Shown here in pieces: positions 8,056 to 17,198 of a stretch of 64,000 nt of DNA (positions are counted from its first letter, which is position 1; each line of letters opens with the position of its first letter). The position numbers were made by a program, and so were the translations under genes. The stretch comes from Sphingobacterium sp. CZ-2 (GTDB lineage Bacteria; Bacteroidota; Bacteroidia; Sphingobacteriales; Sphingobacteriaceae), in NCBI RefSeq assembly GCF_004526235.1, contig NZ_CP038159.1, forward strand, positions 2,232,001 through 2,296,000, read 5' to 3'. The notes under the pieces are model-generated. The model was given only the letters and a program-made list of their open reading frames with translations. It ran no database searches and was not told the DNA's origin.

Positions 8056-9576
8056 TTAATTCTTAGTTTTAAAACTTTGCAGCTGTTCATATAAACTTTC
8101 CTTATTACTCGGTCTTTTTGCATTCATTTGAACAATCTCCCCGTTTTTAATAATTAAATAATAAGGAATTCCAAAACCTCTTCTTCCCCCAAAATCTTGG
8201 GAAAACTTTTCCCGAAGTTGATCCGATAACGCTTTAGATGCCCGCATATGATACCCTTCCAAATTATAGTACTTGATCATTTCCTTCCATTTATTATCCG
8301 ATTCATCAATATCCACAGATATGTACAGTTTTGTAATTCCATTCTTATCCGCAAATGCTTTTAGACCATCATTATAAGCAAACTCTCTTTTACATGGTCC
8401 ACACCATGTTGCCCAAAGATCTACATAGACCAATTGGTCTTTGAAAAAGGATTCTACCTCACTAAAATTGCTTATCTTACCATAATTATCAACAAATTTT
8501 ATTTTATCGGAAAAATCCTTTTTGATAGCACTTTGATAATGTTTAATCTTATCGATCTCTGGCTTCAAATAAGGTAAAATAGCACTATTTGGATATTTTG
8601 CCGCCAAGGTTTCATACTTTCCGATCAGAAAGGAATCATAATTTTCCTGTATGATGCCCAATTCAATGCCCTGAGCCATAGCATATTCCTCATTAGCAGG
8701 ATCAGGAACTAAAAGCGCTAGATTGTACTCAATCTCCGCATAAGATCCTGTAATTTTTGGGATGGGTTGTTGTTTGTAGGTGTTTATATCAAAATAATAT
8801 TTCTCAATGCTAGCCCGAGTCTGTAACAGATCAAAAAACGAATTTCGACTTTTGTTCAAAGGATTATTAAAGTCATAATCCTTTACTAAGTTTTTCCAAT
8901 TGTCTAAGAAATATTTAACTGTTTGTTCTGCCAAAATCACGCTATCTTCGATGAGTTTCAACCTGTAAATCGAATCTTGTAGAACATAACTGTTTACAGA
9001 AAGATAGTAAGTATTTATTTCTGCAGTAATACCATCCTTAAATGCACGATCTATCGCTTTTATTTTAAATAAAGAATCCATTTGGTACAATTCTTTATCC
9101 CTCTTTCTGTCTACAGCCTCTTGCGCTGAGGCTATACTTTTGTATTTTTTGAGATAACCTTCTGCAACACTTTGAAAAAAAGGCCTTTTGTAGGTGTCGT
9201 AAAGGTTTTGACCGACTTCATTGGACCCCTTCAACATCACTTCTACTGTTGCATCGGGCTTCATCGTATAGGTCAGCCAAACTTCATCACCAGGTTTCAG
9301 GTAAAGTATTTTTCCATCGCCGGCATGACCAATGCTATAAAATCCAGGAAATTTCACCGTCTTCTTAAAATCCAGCACACCAGCCTTATTGATGCTCGTA
9401 TCTATTTTTGCAAAGTGAAAATGTTGGCCATCGACTGGCGGATTGATATAGACTTCTGGGTCACCAAGAATTTCTGATTTTATATGAATGTTTACTTCCT
9501 GGGCGTTTCCCTTTAAAATCAAAAAGGAGAAAACACAGATTAATAGTGATAAATAGTTGTTCATGCTGCGGTTCAT
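8056..9576 (-). CDS. Two-domain TlpA-like thiol-disulfide oxidoreductase
   Basis: 506 residues. A signal peptide (ILKGNAQ near residue 26) is followed by a beta-rich domain (about 27-120, with a FPGFYSIGHAGDGKILYLKPGDEV segment) of the kind fused to Bacteroidota thioredoxins, then a helical region, and a C-terminal thioredoxin domain (about 365-506) with WCGPC in VDLWATWCGPCKREF. It probably acts on disulfides in the periplasm. An alternative start is Met5 at 9564 (MNNYLSLL), which also gives a signal peptide. It is first of a two-gene minus-strand pair with the shorter paralogue. Confidence 0.85.
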   Translation of the reverse strand: MNRSMNNYLSLLICVFSFLILKGNAQEVNIHIKSEILGDPEVYINPPVDGQHFHFAKIDTSINKAGVLDFKKTVKFPGFYSIGHAGDGKILYLKPGDEVWLTYTMKPDATVEVMLKGSNEVGQNLYDTYKRPFFQSVAEGYLKKYKSIASAQEAVDRKRDKELYQMDSLFKIKAIDRAFKDGITAEINTYYLSVNSYVLQDSIYRLKLIEDSVILAEQTVKYFLDNWKNLVKDYDFNNPLNKSRNSFFDLLQTRASIEKYYFDINTYKQQPIPKITGSYAEIEYNLALLVPDPANEEYAMAQGIELGIIQENYDSFLIGKYETLAAKYPNSAILPYLKPEIDKIKHYQSAIKKDFSDKIKFVDNYGKISNFSEVESFFKDQLVYVDLWATWCGPCKREFAYNDGLKAFADKNGITKLYISVDIDESDNKWKEMIKYYNLEGYHMRASKALSDQLREKFSQDFGGRRGFGIPYYLIIKNGEIVQMNAKRPSNKESLYEQLQSFKTKN

Positions 9577-9736
9577 TAGTGGCCATTGGTTATAGTATAC
9601 TAATATACAGTTTAATTTTTTAATTCATTATCTGCCATTAGTTTTGTCTTACTTAAATCGGTCTGTTAGTGAGGTGTAAGTGAAAAAACACAAAAAAGAA
9701 CCCATCGTTCTATCCAATTGTTTTATTTTTGTAGCC

Positions 9737-10921
9737 ATGAAAAAAATAATCCTGAACAAAGGGAAAGATAAGGCAGCTTGGCAGTTACATCCGTGGATAT
9801 TCTCTGGAGCGATTGCAAGAGCACTTGGAAGTCCTCAAAATGGAGACATCGTTTCTGTTTTCAACCATGATGATGAATTCATTGCTTATGGGATGTATAA
9901 TGGTAATTCAAGGGTAGCCGTTCGTTTGTTGGAATGGGATCCTCAACAGGAAATCAATGAGCAGTGGTGGAGGAATAGGGTAGCGCGCGCCGTGAAAAAC
10001 CGTAAAGGATTATTACAGGAAGATAATAACACCCTAAGATTGATCTTCGCTGAAGCGGATTTTATTCCTGGTCTCATAGCAGATAAATATGGGGATTATA
10101 TTTCCATTCAGGTGCATGCAGCCGGGACGGAAGTGGTGAAACATATAATTGTTGATGAGTTGGTGAATCAATTATCACCAAAAGGGGTGTATGAACGATC
10201 TGATCTAAAGGCGAGGGAACATGAAGGTTTGCTGGACCTAAATGGTCTTCTCTATGGTGAGGTTCCACCAACCTTCGTCGATATATTGGAGAATGGTATC
10301 CATTACCAGGTGAATATTGTGGAAGGTCAGAAATCAGGATTTTATTGCGATCAACGAGAGAATAGGGCAATTACAGCCCGATACGCTAAAGGCAAAAAGG
10401 TATTGGATTGTTTCTGTTATTCGGGAGGGTTTACCTTGAATGCTTTTCGTGAAGGCGCCGTTTCCGTAACATCGGTAGATAGTTCTGCTCTTGCGATAGA
10501 AACCTTGAAAAACAATGTCAGGAAGAATGGTTTTGATGAAAATAAGCATCATGCGGTGCAATCGGATGTCAATAAATATTTGAGGGAACTGGGTGAACAG
10601 GGGGAGAAATTCGATCTGATTATTTTAGATCCGCCAAAATATGCTCCATCTCGTTCAACGTTGGATAAAGCTTCCCGAGCGTATAAAGACTTAAATAGAA
10701 GGGGTTTGATGTTGTTGAACAGTGGCGGGTTATTGGCAACCTATTCCTGCTCCGGAGCCATGGACATCGACACCTTTAAACAGGTGATTGCCTGGGCTGC
10801 GCTGGATGCAGGAAAAGAGATCCAATTTATTTATCAATATTGCCAACCGGAAGACCATCCTGTGCGGGCATCCTTTCCTGAAGGAGAGTATTTGAAGGGA
10901 TTGTTGGTTAGAGTAGTATAA
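9737..10921 (+). CDS. rlmI: 23S rRNA (cytosine-C5) methyltransferase, RlmI family
   Basis: 394 residues: an N-terminal PUA-like domain (LHPWIFSGAIARALG), a central EEHEE-type domain, and a C-terminal Rossmann SAM methyltransferase with VLDCFCYSGGFTLNAF (SAM motif I), LIILDPPKYAPSR (motif IV) and ATYSCSG with the conserved cysteine. The E. coli homologue methylates C1962 of 23S rRNA. The frame is open to 9680, but those first 19 codons are not family-like, and ATG 9737 (MKKIILNKGKDKAAWQLHPW) is the natural start. It is convergent with the GDSL gene, whose stop is eight bases away. Confidence 0.9.
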   Translation: MKKIILNKGKDKAAWQLHPWIFSGAIARALGSPQNGDIVSVFNHDDEFIAYGMYNGNSRVAVRLLEWDPQQEINEQWWRNRVARAVKNRKGLLQEDNNTLRLIFAEADFIPGLIADKYGDYISIQVHAAGTEVVKHIIVDELVNQLSPKGVYERSDLKAREHEGLLDLNGLLYGEVPPTFVDILENGIHYQVNIVEGQKSGFYCDQRENRAITARYAKGKKVLDCFCYSGGFTLNAFREGAVSVTSVDSSALAIETLKNNVRKNGFDENKHHAVQSDVNKYLRELGEQGEKFDLIILDPPKYAPSRSTLDKASRAYKDLNRRGLMLLNSGGLLATYSCSGAMDIDTFKQVIAWAALDAGKEIQFIYQYCQPEDHPVRASFPEGEYLKGLLVRVV

Positions 10922-10928
10922 GAAAGAA

Positions 10929-11681
10929 CTACTTCAACAATCCCAACCAAGCTTCTGCCATTAGGTTTGCACCAGCCATCGTGGTGTGAACTCCGTCTGT
11001 AGTCCAGTATGCGCCATTATTAGCTTTCAGCCCTTTATCAAAAACCTGCTGAAAGGGTAAGAAAACCGCCTTATATTCCTGGGCTACTTCCCTACATGCC
11101 TGTTGGTATTTGGTGAAATCGGGGAACCAAGAGTCATTCACATGTTTCACATTATTTACCGCAAATGGTTCACAGATAATTAATTTTACCCCCGGAAGTT
11201 CTTTCATGGTCTTATCCAATAACTGTTTATATTGGGCTTTATATTGTTCTGGGGTATTAGATGCTCCGCTATCCTTTGTACGCCAATAATCATTTACCCC
11301 GATCATTATACTCAAGATAGTTGGTTTAAGCGCAATAGCGTCTTGGTCCCAACGTCCGATCAGATCAGGAACCCTATTACCGGATATTCCACGATTATAG
11401 ATTTTAAGATTTTTTGCAGCATGCTTGCTTAATAAGGTGCTGGCCGCCAACATGGCGTAACCATTTCCGAAAGCATTTCCTTCATTGGCATTGCCGTTGT
11501 TCCGATTGCGGCCGGCATCGGTAATGGAATCTCCCTGGAATAAAATAATATCATTTGGGGAAACTCGAATTTTACCTGCTTTAGCTGAAGAAAAATCCTC
11601 CGCTTTGACCAAAGAAGACCCTACTGCTGTTGCAGCAATGCCTAACAAACCTTTTCTTAAAAAGTCTCTTCTGTTATTCAT
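10929..11681 (-). CDS. SGNH/GDSL hydrolase with Tat-type signal
   Basis: 250 residues. The N-terminus MNNRRDFLRKGLLGIAATAVGSSL carries a twin-arginine motif and a hydrophobic stretch, so export by Tat is likely. Block I is FQGDSITDAGRN (nucleophile Ser), block III GVNDYW, and block V DGVHTTMAG with catalytic Asp and His. These are esterases or acetyl hydrolases acting on lipids or carbohydrate esters; the substrate is unknown here. Length is usual for the family. No partner genes suggest a pathway. Confidence 0.88.
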   Translation of the reverse strand: MNNRRDFLRKGLLGIAATAVGSSLVKAEDFSSAKAGKIRVSPNDIILFQGDSITDAGRNRNNGNANEGNAFGNGYAMLAASTLLSKHAAKNLKIYNRGISGNRVPDLIGRWDQDAIALKPTILSIMIGVNDYWRTKDSGASNTPEQYKAQYKQLLDKTMKELPGVKLIICEPFAVNNVKHVNDSWFPDFTKYQQACREVAQEYKAVFLPFQQVFDKGLKANNGAYWTTDGVHTTMAGANLMAEAWLGLLK

Positions 11682-11724
11682 GATGTTTGTGATAGGTTGA
11701 TATTGTTACAGCAATTTAAGCAAA

Positions 11725-12912
11725 CTAACAGAATTTGACAATGGCTTCCCGGATTATTTTACAGGCTTCCTGAATTTCATCCATAGAAATGGTCAAAGGA
11801 GGTGCGATACGTAAGGCCGTTTCACAATGTAAATACCAATCGATAATTATCCCTTTTTCGACACAATAGTTACTTACTGCATATACCTGATCGAAGTTTT
11901 CCAATTGAAGGCACATCATGAGTCCCAAGCCTCGGATTTCCTTGATCTGTGGTATATCCAATTCAGTACGAAATAGATTGGCCTTTTCTTTTACATGATC
12001 TAAAAGGTTTTCCTCTTGAATGACTTTTAGAGAGGCTTTAGCTGCCGCACAACTCACCGGATGTCCACCAAAGGTGGTGATATGACCCAACATGGGATTA
12101 TCCTTGATCACATCCATCACTTCTTTTGGAGCGATAAAGGCTCCTAAAGGCATTCCTCCACCGATACCTTTCGCCAGCATCAGGATATCAGGAACGATAT
12201 CAAAATGCTCAAATGCAAACAATTTACCGGTTCTTCCAAAACCCGTTTGAATCTCATCAAAAATCAAAAGAGCGCCCGTTTCATCACATCTTTTTCGCAA
12301 GGCTTGCATGTATTCTTTTGATGGTACCCGCACGCCCGCTTCGCCTTGAATGGCTTCCACGATGACCGCTGCGGTACTTTCGCTGATCTTTTCAAGATCG
12401 GAAAGATCATTATAATCTATAAAGGAAACCTCCGGAAGTAGGGGAGCATAAGCTGTGCGATAATCCTCATTGCCAATCAAACTTAAAGCGCCTTGGGTGC
12501 TACCATGATACGCTTTTTTTGCGGCAATGATTTCTCTTCTGCCTGAATATTTTTTGGCTACTTTCATGGAACCTTCCACCGCCTCCGCTCCAGAATTGGT
12601 GAAATAGACCGAACCATATGCTGCTGGTAACACGTCCAATAGGGCTGTTGCCAATTCCACCTGTGGTGCTTGTACAAATTCACCGTAGACCGTTACATGC
12701 ATGAATTTTTCCAATTGTTGATGGATGGCGGCCAAAACTTTTGGATGTCTATGTCCGATATTGCTTACGTTGAATCCAGAAACCAGATCCATATACCGCT
12801 GTCCATCCGGACCATACAGATATATGCCTTCTGCGCGTTCTATTTCTATTAATCGTGGGGAATTGGATGTTTGGGCAGTATTTTTTAAGAATAACTCTCT
12901 ATTACTAATCAT
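11725..12912 (-). CDS. Class III aminotransferase (acetylornithine/ornithine type)
   Basis: 395 residues of a PLP-dependent fold type I transaminase: YFTNSGAEAVEGSMKVAKKY, IFDEIQTGFGRTG (PLP aspartate) and MLAKGIGGGMPLGAF with the Schiff-base lysine. Family members move amino groups from ornithine, acetylornithine, 4-aminobutyrate or similar substrates to 2-oxoglutarate. No arginine-pathway genes lie nearby, so the substrate is not settled. It is a single minus-strand gene; the terminator at 12936-12959 separates it from the gene upstream. Confidence 0.85.
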   Translation of the reverse strand: MISNRELFLKNTAQTSNSPRLIEIERAEGIYLYGPDGQRYMDLVSGFNVSNIGHRHPKVLAAIHQQLEKFMHVTVYGEFVQAPQVELATALLDVLPAAYGSVYFTNSGAEAVEGSMKVAKKYSGRREIIAAKKAYHGSTQGALSLIGNEDYRTAYAPLLPEVSFIDYNDLSDLEKISESTAAVIVEAIQGEAGVRVPSKEYMQALRKRCDETGALLIFDEIQTGFGRTGKLFAFEHFDIVPDILMLAKGIGGGMPLGAFIAPKEVMDVIKDNPMLGHITTFGGHPVSCAAAKASLKVIQEENLLDHVKEKANLFRTELDIPQIKEIRGLGLMMCLQLENFDQVYAVSNYCVEKGIIIDWYLHCETALRIAPPLTISMDEIQEACKIIREAIVKFC

Positions 12913-12935
12913 GGGGATAAATATACTAAAAAGTA

Positions 12936-12959
12936 AAAGCTCCTATGGGGAGGAGCTTT
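12936..12959 (-). terminator. Terminator of the sigma factor operon
   Basis: AAAGCTCCT (12936-12944) pairs with AGGAGCTTT (12951-12959) around a 6-base loop, followed on the minus strand by a U-rich stretch. It overlaps the stop codon of the 147-residue gene and lies 24 bases upstream of the aminotransferase start, so it isolates the two units. Confidence 0.82.
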
Positions 12960-13401
12960 AATCATTTTTATTACGGCTATCAAGTTCTTTGTAGAGTAGC
13001 TTGATAAACTCTTGTTCGATGGCAAAAAACCGCGAGGCCCTGGTCTGATCGAGCACCTCTGCAAATTTACCTCGATATTTCTTTTTTATTTCAACTTCTT
13101 TGGCGTCATACTCGATGATATCCTGGCCTCCCCTAAAATTATTTGATCTTGGAGAATTTCCAGCATCTGCTGCACGCTTATTTTTCTGCGATTTAACATC
13201 CATGATCTCCTTGGTATATTGATTGTACAAAGGGAAGAAGCGCTGTGCTTCTGCTGGAGTTAATTTCAGTTGTTTGGTGATATAGGCTGATTTTTGTTTC
13301 TCGATCGCTTCAAAACGTTCCTGACGAGACTGTCCCTGAGCCACAAAGCAAGCAAACCAAATCAGACAAATCGTTGTAATAACCTGTTTTAAACGAACCA
13401 T
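12958..13401 (-). CDS. Secreted helical protein, Spy/CpxP-like pattern
   Basis: 147 residues with a signal peptide (LIWFACFVAQGQ near residue 23). The mature part is strongly helical and charged: RQERFEAIEKQKSAYITKQL, LKLTPAEAQRFFPLYNQY, then AEVLDQTRASRFFAIEQEFI. The LTP.EA..F.PLY pattern resembles small periplasmic chaperone-like proteins of the Spy/CpxP kind, often found after ECF sigma genes in Bacteroidota; specific function unknown. Its ATG overlaps the stop of the preceding gene (TAATG at 13399-13403), so the two are translationally coupled. Confidence 0.65.
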   Translation of the reverse strand: MVRLKQVITTICLIWFACFVAQGQSRQERFEAIEKQKSAYITKQLKLTPAEAQRFFPLYNQYTKEIMDVKSQKNKRAADAGNSPRSNNFRGGQDIIEYDAKEVEIKKKYRGKFAEVLDQTRASRFFAIEQEFIKLLYKELDSRNKND

Positions 13402-14330
13402 TATAATGTATAATTTAAGTATTCTTTCAAATCTTCAGCATCAATTCCACTTCCAACGGTTGTGGATTCATCCTGAGGCTCATAAATATACTCAGCGAAT
13501 TCACTAATGTCGGATGCATCACTGTAGCTGGAAAGGTAGTTTAAGATTTCCTCTTCCGGGATCTCATTCAAAGCTAAGGAATTCTCCTTGCTTTCGTTAT
13601 TAGGATCCGCATTAAAGGTATTAACAGCTACAAAAATACTGACACAAGCTGCAGCAACTGCACTTATCCAAGCATATTTTCTAAAACCACCACCTTGGTT
13701 CGCATCTTTTTTGGCGGCAGGCATTTGAATGACTTTCGGTTCATTTACCTGATCCAAGATTGCGTTTTCCAATGTATTGAAGTATCCTGCAGGAACTCCA
13801 AAGCCATCATCACCAACGGTAGCTTTCAGTTTTTCTACGGCAATGCTGGCCATAATACTGTCTTCTGATTCGGCAAAATAGCCTTCAGGAACAGCAAAGC
13901 CATCTTCTTGTTTCGCAATAGGTAATTCCACTTGGTCTACTTTGGCCATAATTCTATCAGCCAAATTTTCAAAATAACCTTGTGGAACTTCGGTCAATCC
14001 ATCCTGGAGCTGATCGATTTTCACTTGAGCCATCACCTGATCATCTAGCTTATCAAAGTACCCCTGGGGCACTTGGAAGCCTTCACCCTCCCTTAATCCG
14101 TCGATTTTAATGTTGCTGATCAGTTGCGATTCCAATGTATCGAAATAACCTTCAGGTGTGCTGAATCCGGCTGTGTCCTTTCCTTTTATTTCTTCCAGTT
14201 TTACTTGGAAAAGGATGCGAGATGGAAATTCATTGAAGTAGTTATCAGGTACAATGAAAGGGTTGACACGCAACGAATTAGGTAAGTTGTTGCTTCCCGT
14301 GTTTTCGTGATATGTGTTGTTTTCTTTCAT
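13401..14330 (-). CDS. Repeat-containing single-pass membrane protein beside ECF sigma factor
   Basis: 309 residues. Residues up to about 210 contain six degenerate copies of a 25-35-residue unit with core VPxGYFxxLxxxIMxxV: VPDNYFNEFPSRIL, TPEGYFDTLESQLI, VPQGYFDKLDDQVM, VPQGYFENLADRIM, VPEGYFAESEDSIM and VPAGYFNTLENAIL. A membrane segment follows (YAWISAVAAACVSIFVAV, about 220-240), then an acidic periplasmic tail. Its position directly after an ECF sigma gene and its membrane topology suggest an anti-sigma-like regulator with cytoplasmic repeats; no classic zinc anti-sigma motif is seen. Function is inferred from context only. Confidence 0.7.
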   Translation of the reverse strand: MKENNTYHENTGSNNLPNSLRVNPFIVPDNYFNEFPSRILFQVKLEEIKGKDTAGFSTPEGYFDTLESQLISNIKIDGLREGEGFQVPQGYFDKLDDQVMAQVKIDQLQDGLTEVPQGYFENLADRIMAKVDQVELPIAKQEDGFAVPEGYFAESEDSIMASIAVEKLKATVGDDGFGVPAGYFNTLENAILDQVNEPKVIQMPAAKKDANQGGGFRKYAWISAVAAACVSIFVAVNTFNADPNNESKENSLALNEIPEEEILNYLSSYSDASDISEFAEYIYEPQDESTTVGSGIDAEDLKEYLNYTL

Positions 14331-14364
14331 GGTACACTAATAGATGGTTTAGAGGCCAAAAGGT

Positions 14365-14910
14365 TTAATCGTGAGCGGCAAAAAAGTTCTCTATCTTTTT
14401 AACTGCAAGATGGTAGGAGGCTTTTAAAGCCCCAACACTGGTTCCCAATACTTCAGATATCTCTTCATACTTCATATCTTCAAAGTATTTCATGTTAAAA
14501 ACCAGCCTTTGTTTGTCTGGCAAAGTTAAAATGGCTTGTTGTAATTTCAATTGGGCTTTATCGCCATTGAAATAGGATCCATCGGCCAAAGAGTCGGATA
14601 AGTAAGCAGAGCTTTCATCATCCAATGAAACACTCTGCTTTTGTTTTTTCTTATTCAGAAAAGTAATACATTCATTGGTCGCAATACGATATAACCAAGT
14701 ATATAATTGCGAGTCTTCCCTGAACTTCTCCAAGTTGCGCCATACCTTAATAAAAATATCCTGTACAACATCGTCAGCGTCGTCATGGTCAATCACCATC
14801 CGTCGAACATGCCAATATATTTTTTGCTGATATTTTTTTAGCAATAATCGGAAAGCCTCTTCACGAGTACTTTCGTCAGCGAACTTTGCTATTATCAGAG
14901 AATCTTCCAT
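14365..14910 (-). CDS. ECF-type RNA polymerase sigma factor
   Basis: 181 residues with sigma-70 region 2 (about 25-95: DDADDVVQDIFIKVWRNLEKF, TWLYRIATNECITFLNKKKQ) and region 4 (about 120-175: LPDKQRLVFNMKYFEDMKYEEISEVLGTSVGALKASYHLAVKKI with its helix-turn-helix). Regions 1 and 3 are absent, as in ECF sigma factors. Its target promoters are unknown. It starts 7 bases after the transketolase C-subunit stop and is followed by the repeat protein and the Spy-like protein, which probably form its regulatory unit. Confidence 0.92.
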   Translation of the reverse strand: MEDSLIIAKFADESTREEAFRLLLKKYQQKIYWHVRRMVIDHDDADDVVQDIFIKVWRNLEKFREDSQLYTWLYRIATNECITFLNKKKQKQSVSLDDESSAYLSDSLADGSYFNGDKAQLKLQQAILTLPDKQRLVFNMKYFEDMKYEEISEVLGTSVGALKASYHLAVKKIENFFAAHD

Positions 14911-14916
14911 AGAGTA

Positions 14917-15870
14917 TTATTTTCTGCTGATGACCTTACGCACGGCATTTACGATATGCGCTGCGTCTAATCCATATTTTTCCATTAATTGTGCTGGAGT
15001 ACCTGATTCGCCGAAGCTATCATTTACAGCAACGTATTCTTGTGGAGTTGGAAGGCGCTGAGCCAATAACTGCGCAACACTATCTCCTAATCCACCTAAA
15101 CGGTTATGTTCTTCGGCTGTTACCACACATCCAGTTTTTGTTACTGATTTTAGGATAGCATCGTCATCCAATGGTTTAATGGTGTGGATATTGATGATTT
15201 CAGCACTGATGCCTAATTTCTCCAACTCTTCACCCGCTTGGATAGCTTCCCAAACCAGATGTCCTGTAGCGATGATGGTCACATCCGTTCCTTCATTCAA
15301 CATCACTGCTTTACCAATCTCGAAAGTTTGATCGGCAGGAGTGAAATTAGGAACCACAGGACGGCCAAAACGTAAATACGCTGGGCCTTCGTGGTTAACT
15401 AACGCTAAAGTAGCTGCTTTTGTTTGGTTAAAATCACAAGGATTGATCACGGTCATTCCTGGCAACATCTTCATCAAACCAATGTCCTCTAGAATTTGGT
15501 GGGTTGCACCATCTTCACCTAAGGTCAATCCGGCATGTGAAGCACAGATTTTTACATTTTTACCAGAATAAGCAATAGATTGACGGATCTGGTCATAAAC
15601 ACGTCCGGTAGAGAAATTGGCAAAGGTACCGGTGAAAGGGATTTTACCACCAATAGTTAATCCCGCTGCAATACCCATCATATTTGCTTCAGCGATTCCG
15701 ATTTGAAAGAAACGCTCTGGGTATGCTTTGATAAAATCGTTCATTTTCAATGAACCGATAAGGTCAGCACAAAGTGCCACTACATTTTCGTTCTGTTTTC
15801 CGGCTTCCAGTAATCCGGCGCCAAATCCTGAACGAGTATCTTTAGATTCTGTATAAGTATATTTTTTCAT
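14917..15870 (-). CDS. Transketolase, C-terminal subunit
   Basis: 317 residues: the pyrimidine-binding domain (DTRSGFGAGLLEAG, the catalytic Glu in GIAEANMMGIAAGL, and SHAGLTLGEDGATHQ) plus the C-terminal transketolase domain (VVTAEEHNRLGGLGDSVAQLL). It works with the N-terminal subunit encoded just upstream as a split transketolase moving two-carbon units between sugar phosphates in the pentose phosphate pathway. The 19-base gap to the partner and same orientation support one transcript. A DXPS-type enzyme is less likely because the two halves match transketolase. Confidence 0.9.
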   Translation of the reverse strand: MKKYTYTESKDTRSGFGAGLLEAGKQNENVVALCADLIGSLKMNDFIKAYPERFFQIGIAEANMMGIAAGLTIGGKIPFTGTFANFSTGRVYDQIRQSIAYSGKNVKICASHAGLTLGEDGATHQILEDIGLMKMLPGMTVINPCDFNQTKAATLALVNHEGPAYLRFGRPVVPNFTPADQTFEIGKAVMLNEGTDVTIIATGHLVWEAIQAGEELEKLGISAEIINIHTIKPLDDDAILKSVTKTGCVVTAEEHNRLGGLGDSVAQLLAQRLPTPQEYVAVNDSFGESGTPAQLMEKYGLDAAHIVNAVRKVISRK

Positions 15871-15889
15871 GTTAAGCTACTTCTAACAA

Positions 15890-16738
15890 TTAATAATCAC
15901 CAATTGTTCTAGGAATTTGGTTCAATGCCGTCTCCAATTGTTCATCATTTGGAGCTACACCGTGCCATTTGTGTGATCCCATCATGAAATCTACACCTTT
16001 ACCCATTTCAGTATGTAATAAAATGATCACTGGTTTTCCTTTTCCGGTACGAGATTTTGCTTCGTCCAATCCAGCGATTACCTGTGCCATATCATTACCT
16101 TGAGCAACTTCTAACACGTCCCATCCGAAAGCTTCCCATTTAGCGCGTAAATTACCTAAGGAAAGTACATCTTCGGTGGAACCATCGATTTGTGCATTGT
16201 TATAATCAACTGCAGCGATAATATTATCCATTTTGTTATGAGGAGCATACATCGCAGCTTCCCAAACTTGACCTTCCTGCAATTCTCCATCACCCATTAA
16301 TACATAAACAAGGCTATTGTCTTTGTTTAATTTCTTGGCTTGAGCTGCACCGATGGCTACAGAAAGCCCTTGACCCAAAGAACCTGACGCTACACGGATA
16401 CCTGGAAGGTGCTCGTGCGTAGTTGGGTGTCCTTGTAAACGGGAGTTGATTTTTCTGAAAGTAGCCAATTCGCTTATTGGAAAGTATCCAGCTCTTGCTA
16501 ATGTACTGTAGAAAACTGGAGAAATGTGGCCATTTGATAAGAAGAATAAATCTTCGCCTACACCATCCATGTTAAAAGAAGGGTCATGCTTCATAGCATG
16601 GAAGTACAATGCCACAAAATAATCAGTACAACCCAAGGAACCTCCTGGATGACCTGATTGACATGCATGTACCATACGAACGATGTCTCTTCTTACTTGT
16701 GAAGCAACTTGTTCAAGTTTGTTTATGTCTGCACTCAT
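15890..16738 (-). CDS. Transketolase, N-terminal (thiamine diphosphate-binding) subunit
   Basis: 282 residues with the ThDP motif MGDGELQEGQVWEAAMYAPHNKMDNI and the family signatures ACQSGHPGGSLG and FFLSNGHISPVFY. It supplies the cofactor-binding half of a split transketolase whose second half is the next gene downstream. Start ATG 16738 (MSADINKLEQVASQVRRDIVRM) fits the family. First gene of a minus-strand run that continues into the sigma factor unit without a visible terminator. Confidence 0.9.
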   Translation of the reverse strand: MSADINKLEQVASQVRRDIVRMVHACQSGHPGGSLGCTDYFVALYFHAMKHDPSFNMDGVGEDLFFLSNGHISPVFYSTLARAGYFPISELATFRKINSRLQGHPTTHEHLPGIRVASGSLGQGLSVAIGAAQAKKLNKDNSLVYVLMGDGELQEGQVWEAAMYAPHNKMDNIIAAVDYNNAQIDGSTEDVLSLGNLRAKWEAFGWDVLEVAQGNDMAQVIAGLDEAKSRTGKGKPVIILLHTEMGKGVDFMMGSHKWHGVAPNDEQLETALNQIPRTIGDY

Positions 16739-16884
16739 CTTAATTATAATATTTCGATAATTTGCGGATAAAGTTAATGATTTTTAATGTAGTGCTCCTT
16801 ATAAACCTGAATTATTATAAGGTAAATGCAAGAGAAAATAATGATTTTTTTGTTTAGGTCTTCTTTCTAGGCTAAAGTTTAATT

Positions 16885-17115
16885 TTATTTCAGTTCTTCG
16901 ATTTCTTTTAAGGTCAAACCCGTTGCTTCGGAAATAACTTCAGGAGTTACTTCCAATTTTTTAAGTTTTTTGGCGATGGTAGTTTTTGTTTCTTTACTTC
17001 CTTCTTTACGGCCTTCCTTAAGGCCTTCATTACTTCCTTCCTTACGACCTTCTAGTCGTTCATATTCTTTAACTATATTGGTATCCCAGATGTTTTTAAG
17101 TTTTGTATTGAACAT
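16885..17115 (-). pseudogene. C-terminal remnant of an Rpn-type nuclease/transposase gene
   Basis: A 76-residue frame: LKNIWDTNIVKEYERLEG, then Gly/Glu/Lys repeats (GRKEGSNEGLKEGRKEGSKE), then KKLKKLEVTPEVISEATGLTLKEIEEL. This is the tail of Rpn-family PD-(D/E)XK recombination-promoting nucleases, without the nuclease domain. The frame remains protein-like for 11 codons upstream of the ATG (LGYLFLKEEKE) before a TAA, which suggests a truncated gene. A chance AAGGAGG lies 10 bases before the ATG, so a short peptide could still be made. Confidence 0.65.
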
Positions 17116-17198
17116 TTCTTTTTCCTCCTTAAGAAATAAATATCCTAATTAATATAATAATTCATAAAAATCAATTGGTAATCAAATTGTTAACAAAA

